From assembly GCA_020638855.1 (NCBI GenBank), contig JACKHT010000017.1:1-48367 (forward strand): a stretch of 48,367 bases of DNA, given 5' to 3'. Within the stretch, counting starts at the first letter, position 1; every line of letters starts with the position of its first letter. Below, piece after piece: positions 1 to 7,293 of the stretch. This DNA is from Planctomycetota bacterium (GTDB lineage Bacteria > Planctomycetota > UBA1135 > GCA-002686595). Position numbers and translations under genes: made by a program. The notes under the pieces were generated by a model. It worked only from the letters and a program-made list of their open reading frames with translations, did not search any database and had not been told where the DNA came from.

Positions 1-570
1 GTGGTGGAGTTCACGTTGGCCCACCCGATGCATGGATGGAGTGTGCGCACGCCCGCACGCATCGTGCGCAAGGTCCCCCAGGGTCCCGGCATGTGCCTGC
101 TCGGTCTCCAATTCATCAACACCGGAAACCTGTACGCCCAACTCGACGATGCGATGGGTCGCTACTTCAACCGGCGCCGTCTCGGACGGGTGCATCCCGA
201 CGAGAACCAAACCATCGACGTGCACGTTTCGCACGGATCGAACCAGATCCTGGGCCGCATCTACGACTTGTCCTCCTCGGGCATGGGCGTGGCGGTGCCT
301 TACGTCCACGGTCTCGAGCTCAAGCCGGGCATGCCGCTCAACATCCGCTTCCGGTTGCCGAACACCTCCAAGACTTTGACGGGCGAGGTGGTCATCCGCC
401 AACGGCGTATGATGGGCGAATACGCCTTCTTGGGCGTGATCCTTGGAGAAGACTTCGATTCCTCGCAGCAGGTCATCGAGGGGTACATCGAAACCCGTCG
501 GCAAGAGGCGGAAGAGTTCGAGCACGCCTTCGATGAGGATTCCTCCGAAGGTCTCGAGAACGCGGCCTAG
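1..570 (+). CDS. PilZ-domain protein, 5' end outside the window
   Basis: The frame is open from the first base, so the true start is probably upstream and only the C-terminal 189 residues are seen. A complete PilZ domain covers about residues 55-165. It has the RxxxR arm (R59 to R63, RRLGR) and the D-x-S-x-x-G motif (D89, S91, G94), which in this family bind cyclic di-GMP. Residues 1-40 look like the tail of a preceding PilZ-like domain (LLGLQFI), so the whole protein may carry two. The C-terminus is acidic. No signal peptide or membrane segment is visible. PilZ proteins couple c-di-GMP to EPS synthesis or motility in other bacteria. A role in this EPS locus is inferred from position only. 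Confidence 0.85.
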   Translation: MVEFTLAHPMHGWSVRTPARIVRKVPQGPGMCLLGLQFINTGNLYAQLDDAMGRYFNRRRLGRVHPDENQTIDVHVSHGSNQILGRIYDLSSSGMGVAVPYVHGLELKPGMPLNIRFRLPNTSKTLTGEVVIRQRRMMGEYAFLGVILGEDFDSSQQVIEGYIETRRQEAEEFEHAFDEDSSEGLENAA

Positions 571-604
571 GCGCAAGGCCCGCCGATCGCTCGCAGCGTA
601 TGGC

Positions 605-1150
605 TTACAGGCTGCGGATGAGTTTGGCGGGGTTGCCCCCATACAAGCTACGGGGTGGTACGTCCTGAACCACCACCGAAGCGGGCGTGATAGTCGAACC
701 GGTGCCAATGGTCACGCCCTTGAGGACGATGACCGCCATGGTCAACCACACGCGATCTTCGACGTGGATCGGTTGGGGTTCCGGAACCTCGTCGCGCCGC
801 TCGGGATCCAAACCGTGGTAATCCGAGTCGCTTAGCCGGCAGTCGGCCAAGATGCAGTGTGCGCCGATGCGCACTTCCTTCCCGCAGGAGACCCGGCTGC
901 CGTTGAGGAAGGTGTGGTCCCCTACCGCGATGAGCGAGTCCGTGCGGTCGGTGTAGAGGGTGACCTTGGTCCCGCACTGCACGAAGTCTCCCAGGACAAT
1001 CCGTCCCGGGCCGCGGATCACGAGTCCGCCCTGTACCAAAAGGCGCTTGCCGATGGTATGGCGCCCGAACACCCCGTAGCGCAAGCGACACCACTGCCCG
1101 CGCACCCGCATCATTACGGCGGATACGAGGTGCGAGGCGCTGGAGAACAT
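605..1150 (-). CDS. Hexapeptide-repeat acyltransferase (WbbJ/LacA-like)
   Basis: A 181-residue left-handed beta-helix acyltransferase, likely an O-acetyltransferase for a sugar of the repeat unit. Hexapeptide turns are seen as IRGPGRIVLGD, VAVGDH-type and IGAHCILADC repeats. The C-terminus has the family pattern GVTIGTGSTITPASVVVQDVP followed by GNPAKLIRSL, usual for acetyl-CoA-dependent sugar acetyltransferases. I chose the ATG at 1148-1150; an ATG 11 codons upstream (1181-1183) is possible. Neither has a clear Shine-Dalgarno. The gene is divergent from the GT9 gene. Between them lies TACCATA/TATGGTA (1178-1184), which could act as a -10 on either strand. The acceptor sugar cannot be told from sequence. 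Confidence 0.85.
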   Translation of the reverse strand: MFSSASHLVSAVMMRVRGQWCRLRYGVFGRHTIGKRLLVQGGLVIRGPGRIVLGDFVQCGTKVTLYTDRTDSLIAVGDHTFLNGSRVSCGKEVRIGAHCILADCRLSDSDYHGLDPERRDEVPEPQPIHVEDRVWLTMAVIVLKGVTIGTGSTITPASVVVQDVPPRSLYGGNPAKLIRSL

Positions 1151-1291
1151 GGAATTGGGGCGGGGAAAGCGGGACGCTACCATAGGGTTTGTCGGACCCC
1201 GACCCCACCGAGCCGGAGGCTTTCTCGCCAGCTGGCCCCCTGCCAACCTAGGTTGCCGCCTAGGACATCGCGAATTCGCCACCACCACCCC

Positions 1292-2335
1292 ATGCCCGCC
1301 CTCTCCCCCCATGCGGCACTCCCCGATCGGATCCTGATCGTGCGGTTGGGGGCGATTGGGGATGTGGTCAATGCATTGACCGTAGCGGCGGCGATCAAGG
1401 ATCAGAACCCCGCGATCCAGATCGGCTGGATGGTGCACCCTTTGTCAGAGCCCTTGGTGCGGGGAAACCCCGTGGTGGATCGAGTCCACGCAGTCCCGCG
1501 CAAGGGCTTGCTCCAGAATCTGCCCGCCCTGCGGCGGGAACTGCGGGCCGAGGGCTATGGATTGGTGATCGACCTGCAGCGCATGCAAAAGAGCGCCATC
1601 CTGGCCCGACAGGCCGGGGCCGCCCGGGTGCTGGGCTACGACCGGCAACGCTGCAAGGAAGGCGCCTGGGTCTGGTACAACGAACGCATCCCTTCGGGGT
1701 CCCCCCGCATGCACATGGTCGAGCAGTACGCCCAGTTCGTGCGCTACCTCGGGATCGAGCAGCCCATCCGGCATGGGCTCCCAGCACCCAGCCCCGCCGA
1801 CCTGGACTGGCTCCGCCGGAATCTCCCTGGCGACGCCCAAAAGGGTGCGGTGGTCGTGCACGTGGGCGCCTCCAAGCCGGAGAATCGCTGGGAGCCCGAG
1901 CGCTATCGGGACCTGGTCTTGGGACTCCTGGCGAAGCAGGATCGCTGGGTGCTCTTGACCGGCGGGCCCGGGGACCGCGCCGACGCGCTGGCTACCGAAA
2001 CCGCCTGCGCCTCGGAGCCGCGCTTTCGGAGCCTGGTAGGGGCTACCAGCCTGACCCAGTTGACGACGCTTTTGGGAGGTGCCGAGCTGTTCGTAGGATG
2101 CGATACCGGCCCCATGCACTTGGCTGCAGCCCAGGGAGTCCCGGTGCTCGCGCTGTTTGGCCCGGCGGACCCCCTCCGGACGGGTCCCTACGGTCCCCAG
2201 CACCGGGTCTTACGGTTTCCGCCAGCGCCGGCGGTAGGACCTCCCAACTCTGCTACCATGGCAGCTGTCTCAAGTTCAGACACGCTACGGGTCGCCTCAG
2301 AAATGCTCGATCTTCCGCGACGGGAAACCAGATAA
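1292..2335 (+). CDS. Glycosyltransferase family 9 (heptosyltransferase-like)
   Basis: A 347-residue GT-B fold enzyme of the ADP-heptose:LPS heptosyltransferase family. The N-terminus has the usual RILIVRLGAIGDVVNAL strand-loop. The C-terminal domain has VHVGASKPENRWEPERY, LLTGGPGD, and the donor-site signature ELFVGCDTGPMHLAAAQG followed by VLALFGPADPLRTGP. It would act at the cytoplasmic face of the inner membrane, adding heptose or a related sugar to LPS core or an EPS unit. The ATG at 1292 was chosen because the first core strand follows after 12 residues; upstream in-frame sequence overlaps the divergent acyltransferase. No Shine-Dalgarno is visible. The sugar donor is not predictable from sequence. 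Confidence 0.9.
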   Translation: MPALSPHAALPDRILIVRLGAIGDVVNALTVAAAIKDQNPAIQIGWMVHPLSEPLVRGNPVVDRVHAVPRKGLLQNLPALRRELRAEGYGLVIDLQRMQKSAILARQAGAARVLGYDRQRCKEGAWVWYNERIPSGSPRMHMVEQYAQFVRYLGIEQPIRHGLPAPSPADLDWLRRNLPGDAQKGAVVVHVGASKPENRWEPERYRDLVLGLLAKQDRWVLLTGGPGDRADALATETACASEPRFRSLVGATSLTQLTTLLGGAELFVGCDTGPMHLAAAQGVPVLALFGPADPLRTGPYGPQHRVLRFPPAPAVGPPNSATMAAVSSSDTLRVASEMLDLPRRETR

Positions 2336-2489
2336 TTCGCGCTATGGTGACTGCGGGAGTCGCCTATCCAAGCCGTCCCTCGCAAGTCCCGACGGCCCGA
2401 AACGTTCTTGTTTCTGGAAACCAGTCACCATTTGCGCCGATTCCCACTGCCTAACCAAGGTTTCTGATAGGGGAACCCCCGGTTTGCCG

Positions 2490-3695
2490 ATGGATACTGG
2501 CAAGGCCCCCCAGCGGCTCGCTTTCGATTCTCCTATTCCCATGCAAAACCCCAAGCGGAAGGACCACCCCAAAGCTTGGTCGTCAATTCGCTCGATGTTC
2601 CGGCGCCGACCGTTGGTCCCCGGAGCCTTGACGGTCGACGACTTGGCCCGCGCGTTCCAGCAGGAACGCTCGCGGACCGATCGCAATGGACGCCCGTTTT
2701 GCATGGTGGTTTTCTGGGCTAAGGATCAGCCGCAATACGACCTGCGCCCCCTCGCGGAGCATCTGCGCTCGAAGATGCGGCTCTACGATTTGTTGGGGCA
2801 CCTCGATGACGAGCATCTGGCCGTGCTGCTGCCCGAAACACCCCCCGACGGGGCTGCGCGTTTCGCGAGCCATGCTCTCGGGGAGTTCCAGGACACCGGC
2901 GCTCGCCCCCACGCCACCATCGCCCACGAGATTTGCACCTATCCCTTGATTGAACCGGGGATCAGCGAGACCGATCAGGGGCAGGATGGAGGCGGACCCA
3001 CCCAGCTCGAGCCCCAACCGGAGCCGACCCCCGTGGGGCAGCCCATGGCCAAAGAAGGCGCTGCCAAGGACCTTTCCCACGCCTTCTCGCAGCCGGTTTC
3101 GCCGGGCCGACGCCTCGTCGACATCCTCGTAGCGGGCACGGCGATCGTGCTGTTGTCGCCCGTGTACTTGCTCGCGGCGTTGGCCATCAAGCTCACGACT
3201 CCGGGCCCGATCATCTTCGTCCAGCAGCGCGCGGGACGCGGAGGCGTGCCGTTCCCGTTCTACAAGTTTCGGTCGATGTACATCGATGCGGAGGCGCGCA
3301 AAGCTGCCCTCACCGACAAGAACGAGCACGATTCCGGTCCCATCTTCAAGATGAAGAACGATCCGCGCATCACGCCTGTGGGCAAGTGGCTGCGCAAGAC
3401 CAGCATCGACGAGCTGCCCCAGCTGTTCAACGTCCTCAAAGGCGACATGACCCTGATTGGCCCCCGACCGCCGACGCTCGACGAAGTGGCCAAGTACGAC
3501 CTGTGGCAACGCAAGCGGCTGGATTTGACCGGGGGCATCACCTGCATTTGGCAGGTGAGCGGGCGCAGTGAGATCAAATTCAACGAATGGGTCCGGATGG
3601 ACATCGAGTACCAGCGCAAACGATCGTTTTGGTTTGATGTCAAGCTGCTGATGAAGACCCTCGGAGCCGTGGTGAGCGGCCGCGGGGCTTACTAG
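2490..3695 (+). CDS. Initiating sugar-phosphate transferase with N-terminal GGDEF-like domain
   Basis: The C-terminal half (about residues 205-401) is a bacterial sugar transferase of the WbaP/EpsL type. These move a hexose-1-phosphate from a nucleotide sugar to undecaprenyl phosphate. Family marks are one membrane hairpin (ILVAGTAIVLLSPVYLLAALAIK region), FVQQRAGRGG, FYKFRSM, the S-I-D-E-LPQL-N-VLKGDM block and LIGPRPP. In place of the usual four-helix membrane N-terminus there is a soluble region. Residues 46-148 resemble a diguanylate cyclase fold (DLLGHLDDEHLAVLLPETPP), but the GGDEF site reads HLDDEH, so catalysis is unlikely. A Pro/Gln/Glu-rich linker (about 158-195) joins the two. The ATG at 2490 was preferred, with AGGGGAA 14 nt upstream; TTG 2484 and ATG 2541 are alternatives. 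Confidence 0.9.
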   Translation: MDTGKAPQRLAFDSPIPMQNPKRKDHPKAWSSIRSMFRRRPLVPGALTVDDLARAFQQERSRTDRNGRPFCMVVFWAKDQPQYDLRPLAEHLRSKMRLYDLLGHLDDEHLAVLLPETPPDGAARFASHALGEFQDTGARPHATIAHEICTYPLIEPGISETDQGQDGGGPTQLEPQPEPTPVGQPMAKEGAAKDLSHAFSQPVSPGRRLVDILVAGTAIVLLSPVYLLAALAIKLTTPGPIIFVQQRAGRGGVPFPFYKFRSMYIDAEARKAALTDKNEHDSGPIFKMKNDPRITPVGKWLRKTSIDELPQLFNVLKGDMTLIGPRPPTLDEVAKYDLWQRKRLDLTGGITCIWQVSGRSEIKFNEWVRMDIEYQRKRSFWFDVKLLMKTLGAVVSGRGAY

Positions 3696-4173
3696 TCGGG
3701 CTGCCCGAAGGGGTCCCTTTGTCCCTGCAGCCCTGCATCAAGCCGCAAGGGTGGGAAAAGCCCCACTTCGTGGCGGAGGGGAGCCATGGACGCGACCCGG
3801 TCCCCTTGCCGGGTTTCTAGAGGGGGTAGCCCCCCCCTTTGGACGGCCCCCGCAAGGCCACCCGAAGGTTTTTTTACCAGGAAAGGGCCGCCGAGCTTGG
3901 TTCCGGCCCCTGGGTTTTCTAAAAAATCCTTCAGCGTTCTGCCCTTCCCGGGCAAATACGCAAGGACGGTGGCCCACTTTGTGCGTGGCTCTCCAGCCTG
4001 CCCCCGGCACGGCCGCCTCCATCAAACTCTCCACCAACGACGCACCTGCCTTCCGCCGGACCCCGCTGCGGCTAGGGACTCTCCACCCCCCTTTGGGAGA
4101 GTCCTTTGTCTTGGGACTCTAAGGAGGGGTTTGCCTTAGGGCTCGGCGCGTCAAGCACTAGCCCAGGGAAGGC
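3696..4173 (+). other. Intergenic stretch, 478 bp, no convincing gene
   Basis: Translations of this stretch are low-complexity and match no family pattern. It holds several GC-rich inverted repeats, a T7 run at about 3870, a copy of ACTCTCCACC at 4026-4035 repeated at 4078-4087, and the 9-bp stem at 4076-4104. It may carry the end of the sugar-transferase transcript and the promoter of the beta-helix gene at 4174, but no clear -35/-10 pair is visible. Confidence 0.5.
4076..4104 (+). promoter_or_regulatory. Inverted repeat upstream of first beta-helix gene
   Basis: GGACTCTCC (4076-4084) and GGAGAGTCC (4096-4104) form a perfect 9-bp stem with an 11-nt loop. A further GGGACTCT follows at 4113-4120, so the half-site occurs again in direct orientation. 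The stem is followed by TTTGTCTT, so it could be a weak terminator, or an operator or leader structure about 70-100 nt before the ATG at 4174. Confidence 0.35.
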
Positions 4174-6780
4174 ATGACAGTTGACGATGTACAGCGCGGT
4201 TTGGCAGTAGGCCTTTTGGCCGCTGCAGCTCTATTCGGCGGATCGGCTTGTTCCGTTTCCTCCGATTCAGAAAATCTCGACAGCGGTGATGGGAGCCTTC
4301 TCGTGCTGAGCACGGTGAGCGGGACCATGCAACTCTATGGACCTCAGGGAGGCCCGTTTCCCCAAGGTACTCGGACCTACCGATTGTCCAACCAAGGGAC
4401 CGAGCCCGCCGTCTGGCGCATGGATGCCGACGACCCCTGGCTCATGTGCACGCCCAGCGGGGGCATTCTGGCCCCCGGCCAGGTGATCCCGATGGTGGTG
4501 GAGATCAACCACCTCGAGGCCAACGCGTTGCCCCAAGGCACCTATCCGTCGGCGCTGGTCCTGAGGACCGCCTCCGACACAACGGGCCAAACCTTTGTGA
4601 GCTTCCAACTGAACGTCCTGCCCCCGGGGGGCAGCGCGCTGCGGTTCGAACCGGCAGGAGGGTTGGTGATCGATACCCATGTGGGCTCCCCGGTGAGCGC
4701 CATCGATGGCGAAATCGAGGTCGAGAACACAGGCTCCATTCCCTTCGTATGGTCCGCATCGTCGAGCGAGGCTTGGCTGGAAGTGGTTCTGCCCACCGAG
4801 GCCCGCTTCAACCCGGGCGAGACCGACACGTTTGGGGTGCGCGTGGATGAAGCCCTACTCAGTGGACTTGGCCTAGGCACGCACCAGGGGTCGATCGAGA
4901 TCTTCGATGCCGGTAGCCCGACGGTCAGCGTGACGGTTCCCGTCACGGTCCACCTGGGTGCCAACCAAAGCAACCGGGTGACCCAAGGCCTGCAGGCCGA
5001 ATACCGGTTTGACGAAGGCACGGGCAACGTCGTCCACGATGCCTCTGGGGTCCAACCGCCGCTCGACCTGGTGATCGCCGATCCTTCGGCCATTTCTTGG
5101 CAGCCGAATGGTGTCACCATCCAGTCCCCCACGATCATCGCAACCCCCGGCCCGGCCTCGCGCATGATCACGCGCCTGCGCCAAACCGGCGCCATGACCG
5201 TCGAGGCTTGGCTGCGCCCGGCCAACCTGACCCAAGCGGGGCCGGCCCGGATTTTGGGGATCTCCAACGGGCCTAGCCTGCGGAACTTCACCTTGGGGCA
5301 AGGGCTTTGGGGCGGGCAACCCGCCAATACCTTCAACATGCGAACCCGTACAACGGCCACCGACATGGACGGCATGCCGCTCCTGACGACTTCGGCCGGC
5401 GGTGCCTCCCTAGGACTGCAGCACCTAGTCTACGTGCGCGGAACCGACGGCAACGAGCGTTTGTACGTCGATGGGCTCATGGTCTCTTCCCAGTACAAGG
5501 GCGGCGACTTGAGCAACTGGGACTCCAACTTCCGCCTCGCGGTGGCCAACGAAGTGGGTGCTTCTCGCCCGTGGCTTGGAGAGATCTTCCTGTTGGCGGT
5601 CTACGACCGCGTGCTCACCGATGGGGAAATCCAGCAGAACTTGCAGGCGGGCAGTGGTGCCAGCAATGCGGGCCACCTGGACGTCCAACCGGGAACGGCG
5701 ATCTCGCTCAGTGCCGTCCGCGGCCAGGGCCCCACGTCGACCCCCCCCGCTTTTGTCCTCAGCAACGTGGGTGGCGAAGCCCTGAACTGGTCAGGATCGT
5801 CGGACCAATCCTGGTTTGCTTTGGGAACCCAATCGGGTTCTTTGCAGCCGGGCGCGAACCAAACCGTCGGTGTCCAGCTCAATGGCACTGCGATTGCGGC
5901 GCTTAGCACGGGCCAGTACCAAGCGCATGTGGTCTTCACCAACAACACTTCGAACTACGGCACCCGTCAAATCACGGTCACCCTCAACGTGACCGAGCCG
6001 GGTACCCCTGGAACGGGAGCTCGTCCGGGTCCGACCAACACCGGGCCGACCGACCCTTCGATCCTGCAGACCATGGGAAGCATGACGATCACCCAAAACG
6101 GGTTCGTCCTGCAGAACGCTCGGATCTACGGAACGATCGACGTCCAGGCGAACAACGTGACGATCCGCAACTTCATCCAAGATGCCGGTGGACAAGCCTA
6201 TGGCATCCGGTGCAACAACGGCAACACGGGTCTCGTGGTCGAAGACGGCGAGATCTACAACGTAGCCAGCGCCCATATCTATGGGGGTGGCTTCTCGGCC
6301 TATCGCTTGAACCTGCATGAATCGGGCGGCGATGGGTTCAAGACGATTTCCAACGTGCTGGTGGAAGGCTGCTGGGTGCACCACCTGGGCACGGCCGACG
6401 GTGCGCACGCTGACTGCAACCAAACCCGCGTGGGTGGCAACCTCACCTTCCGGGGCAACTACTTCGACCTGCCCATCGACATCGGTCAACCCTACAAGCA
6501 AAACGCTTGCTGGATTGTCCAAACCGGGGAAGGCGCGATCGACAACGTGTTGATCGAGAACAACTGGCTCAACGGTGGCAACTATTCGATCTTCATCGAG
6601 AACAAGTGGACCACGAACAACAGCCTGCCCAACTACGGGGACCCCACCAACGTCCGCATCCTCAACAACCGCTTTGGACGCGACTTCCGCTTCGGGCCTC
6701 TGCGGGCCACGAGCTACGCGACGATCAGCGGCAACCGCTGGGATGACGATGACCAGTTGATGACCATCAACAACCAGTAA
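4174..6780 (+). CDS. Secreted BACON-LamG-beta-helix protein, copy 1
   Basis: An 868-residue exported protein. The signal peptide ends in GGSAC (Cys26), a possible lipoprotein site with an atypical -3 residue. Two BACON-like beta-sandwiches follow (about 50-150 and 155-262; pattern W, GGILAPG, LPQGTY). Then come a LamG/concanavalin-like domain (about 271-495; EYRFDEGTGNVVHDASG, MTVEAWLRP, LYVDG), a third BACON-like unit (about 500-608), and a right-handed parallel beta-helix (about 621-868; NNVTIRNF, VVEDGEIYN, GGDGFK, VEGCWVHHLG, GAHADCNQTR). The helix recalls pectate-lyase-like or C5-epimerase folds, so it may cut, epimerise or bind the EPS outside the cell. The start is supported by AGGGAAGG just upstream. 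It is the first of three tandem paralogues. Catalytic residues cannot be assigned. Confidence 0.85.
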   Translation: MTVDDVQRGLAVGLLAAAALFGGSACSVSSDSENLDSGDGSLLVLSTVSGTMQLYGPQGGPFPQGTRTYRLSNQGTEPAVWRMDADDPWLMCTPSGGILAPGQVIPMVVEINHLEANALPQGTYPSALVLRTASDTTGQTFVSFQLNVLPPGGSALRFEPAGGLVIDTHVGSPVSAIDGEIEVENTGSIPFVWSASSSEAWLEVVLPTEARFNPGETDTFGVRVDEALLSGLGLGTHQGSIEIFDAGSPTVSVTVPVTVHLGANQSNRVTQGLQAEYRFDEGTGNVVHDASGVQPPLDLVIADPSAISWQPNGVTIQSPTIIATPGPASRMITRLRQTGAMTVEAWLRPANLTQAGPARILGISNGPSLRNFTLGQGLWGGQPANTFNMRTRTTATDMDGMPLLTTSAGGASLGLQHLVYVRGTDGNERLYVDGLMVSSQYKGGDLSNWDSNFRLAVANEVGASRPWLGEIFLLAVYDRVLTDGEIQQNLQAGSGASNAGHLDVQPGTAISLSAVRGQGPTSTPPAFVLSNVGGEALNWSGSSDQSWFALGTQSGSLQPGANQTVGVQLNGTAIAALSTGQYQAHVVFTNNTSNYGTRQITVTLNVTEPGTPGTGARPGPTNTGPTDPSILQTMGSMTITQNGFVLQNARIYGTIDVQANNVTIRNFIQDAGGQAYGIRCNNGNTGLVVEDGEIYNVASAHIYGGGFSAYRLNLHESGGDGFKTISNVLVEGCWVHHLGTADGAHADCNQTRVGGNLTFRGNYFDLPIDIGQPYKQNACWIVQTGEGAIDNVLIENNWLNGGNYSIFIENKWTTNNSLPNYGDPTNVRILNNRFGRDFRFGPLRATSYATISGNRWDDDDQLMTINNQ

Positions 6781-6802
6781 CGGACTGCCGCTAGGTTGCG
6801 AC

Positions 6803-6845
6803 GGGCGGGGGCTCCCTTGATTGGGGAGCCCCCGCCCTGCGTTTT
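6803..6845 (+). terminator. Rho-independent terminator after beta-helix copy 1
   Basis: A 14-bp perfect stem, 6803-6816 with 6824-6837 (GGGCGGGGGCTCCC and its complement), has a 7-nt loop and is followed by TGCGTTTTG. It lies 22 nt after the stop codon. Confidence 0.85.
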
Positions 6846-7293
6846 GAGGCCCGCTAGGGCTTGGCCACAGGGCGGGCGTTCCGGCGCCCTGAAGGGGAAT
6901 GAAAGGGCCGGGAGGCGGCTTGGCGCCCAAAAGACGGTCTCACTCCGAGGCGCCCCCCCCGCCGGCAGCCCCCTGCGCAGGGTGCCTGACTCAGCTTGGA
7001 CTCCTTACTCGAGTTTCTACCGTTCGCTTTAAGCGACTTCCTAACGGGCGCCGATAGCGAGCCAAGGCCTGACCCACCCTGCCAGGGTGGGCCGCGCCAT
7101 GGCAAGCCAAGGACCCTATCGCCACGCACGTGGTGCCATGCCCTTCGGGCGGACGCTGGATCCAGGCCGGTCACAATCCAAAGAGTCAGGTCGCCTAGCC
7201 ACCCTCTCGCTTGTTTCGCTGCTTCGGCGGTGGAGCGGGAATCTCGGTTCCCAAGGGGTGGGGCAGCGGCCAGGGGAATACTCCCGGGAGTGT
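6846..7293 (+). other. Intergenic stretch with three short palindromes
   Basis: No family-like coding sequence is seen in this 448-bp leader region. It contains TCGCTT-t-AAGCGA (7024-7036), the near-continuous palindrome CCCACCCTG-c-CAGGGTGGG (7073-7091), and the perfect 12-mer at 7280-7291. An in-frame GTG at 7087 could extend the next gene, but the added residues are basic and non-signal-like, so I treat this as non-coding. Confidence 0.45.
7280..7291 (+). promoter_or_regulatory. 12-bp perfect palindrome touching the start of copy 2
   Basis: ACTCCCGGGAGT is its own reverse complement and ends 2 nt before the ATG at 7294. It contains the only Shine-Dalgarno-like bases (GGGAG). As DNA it could be an operator. 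As RNA it could fold and hide the ribosome site. Confidence 0.35.

Noticed and set aside
3751..4122. A possible small protein of 123 residues in the gap before beta-helix copy 1
   Set aside because: The translation is Pro/Gly-rich, of low complexity, and overlaps hairpin-forming DNA. No Shine-Dalgarno or family pattern.
7087..7293. N-terminal extension of beta-helix copy 2 from GTG 7087
   Set aside because: The extra 69 residues are basic, would bury the lipoprotein signal, and have no counterpart in copies 1 and 3.
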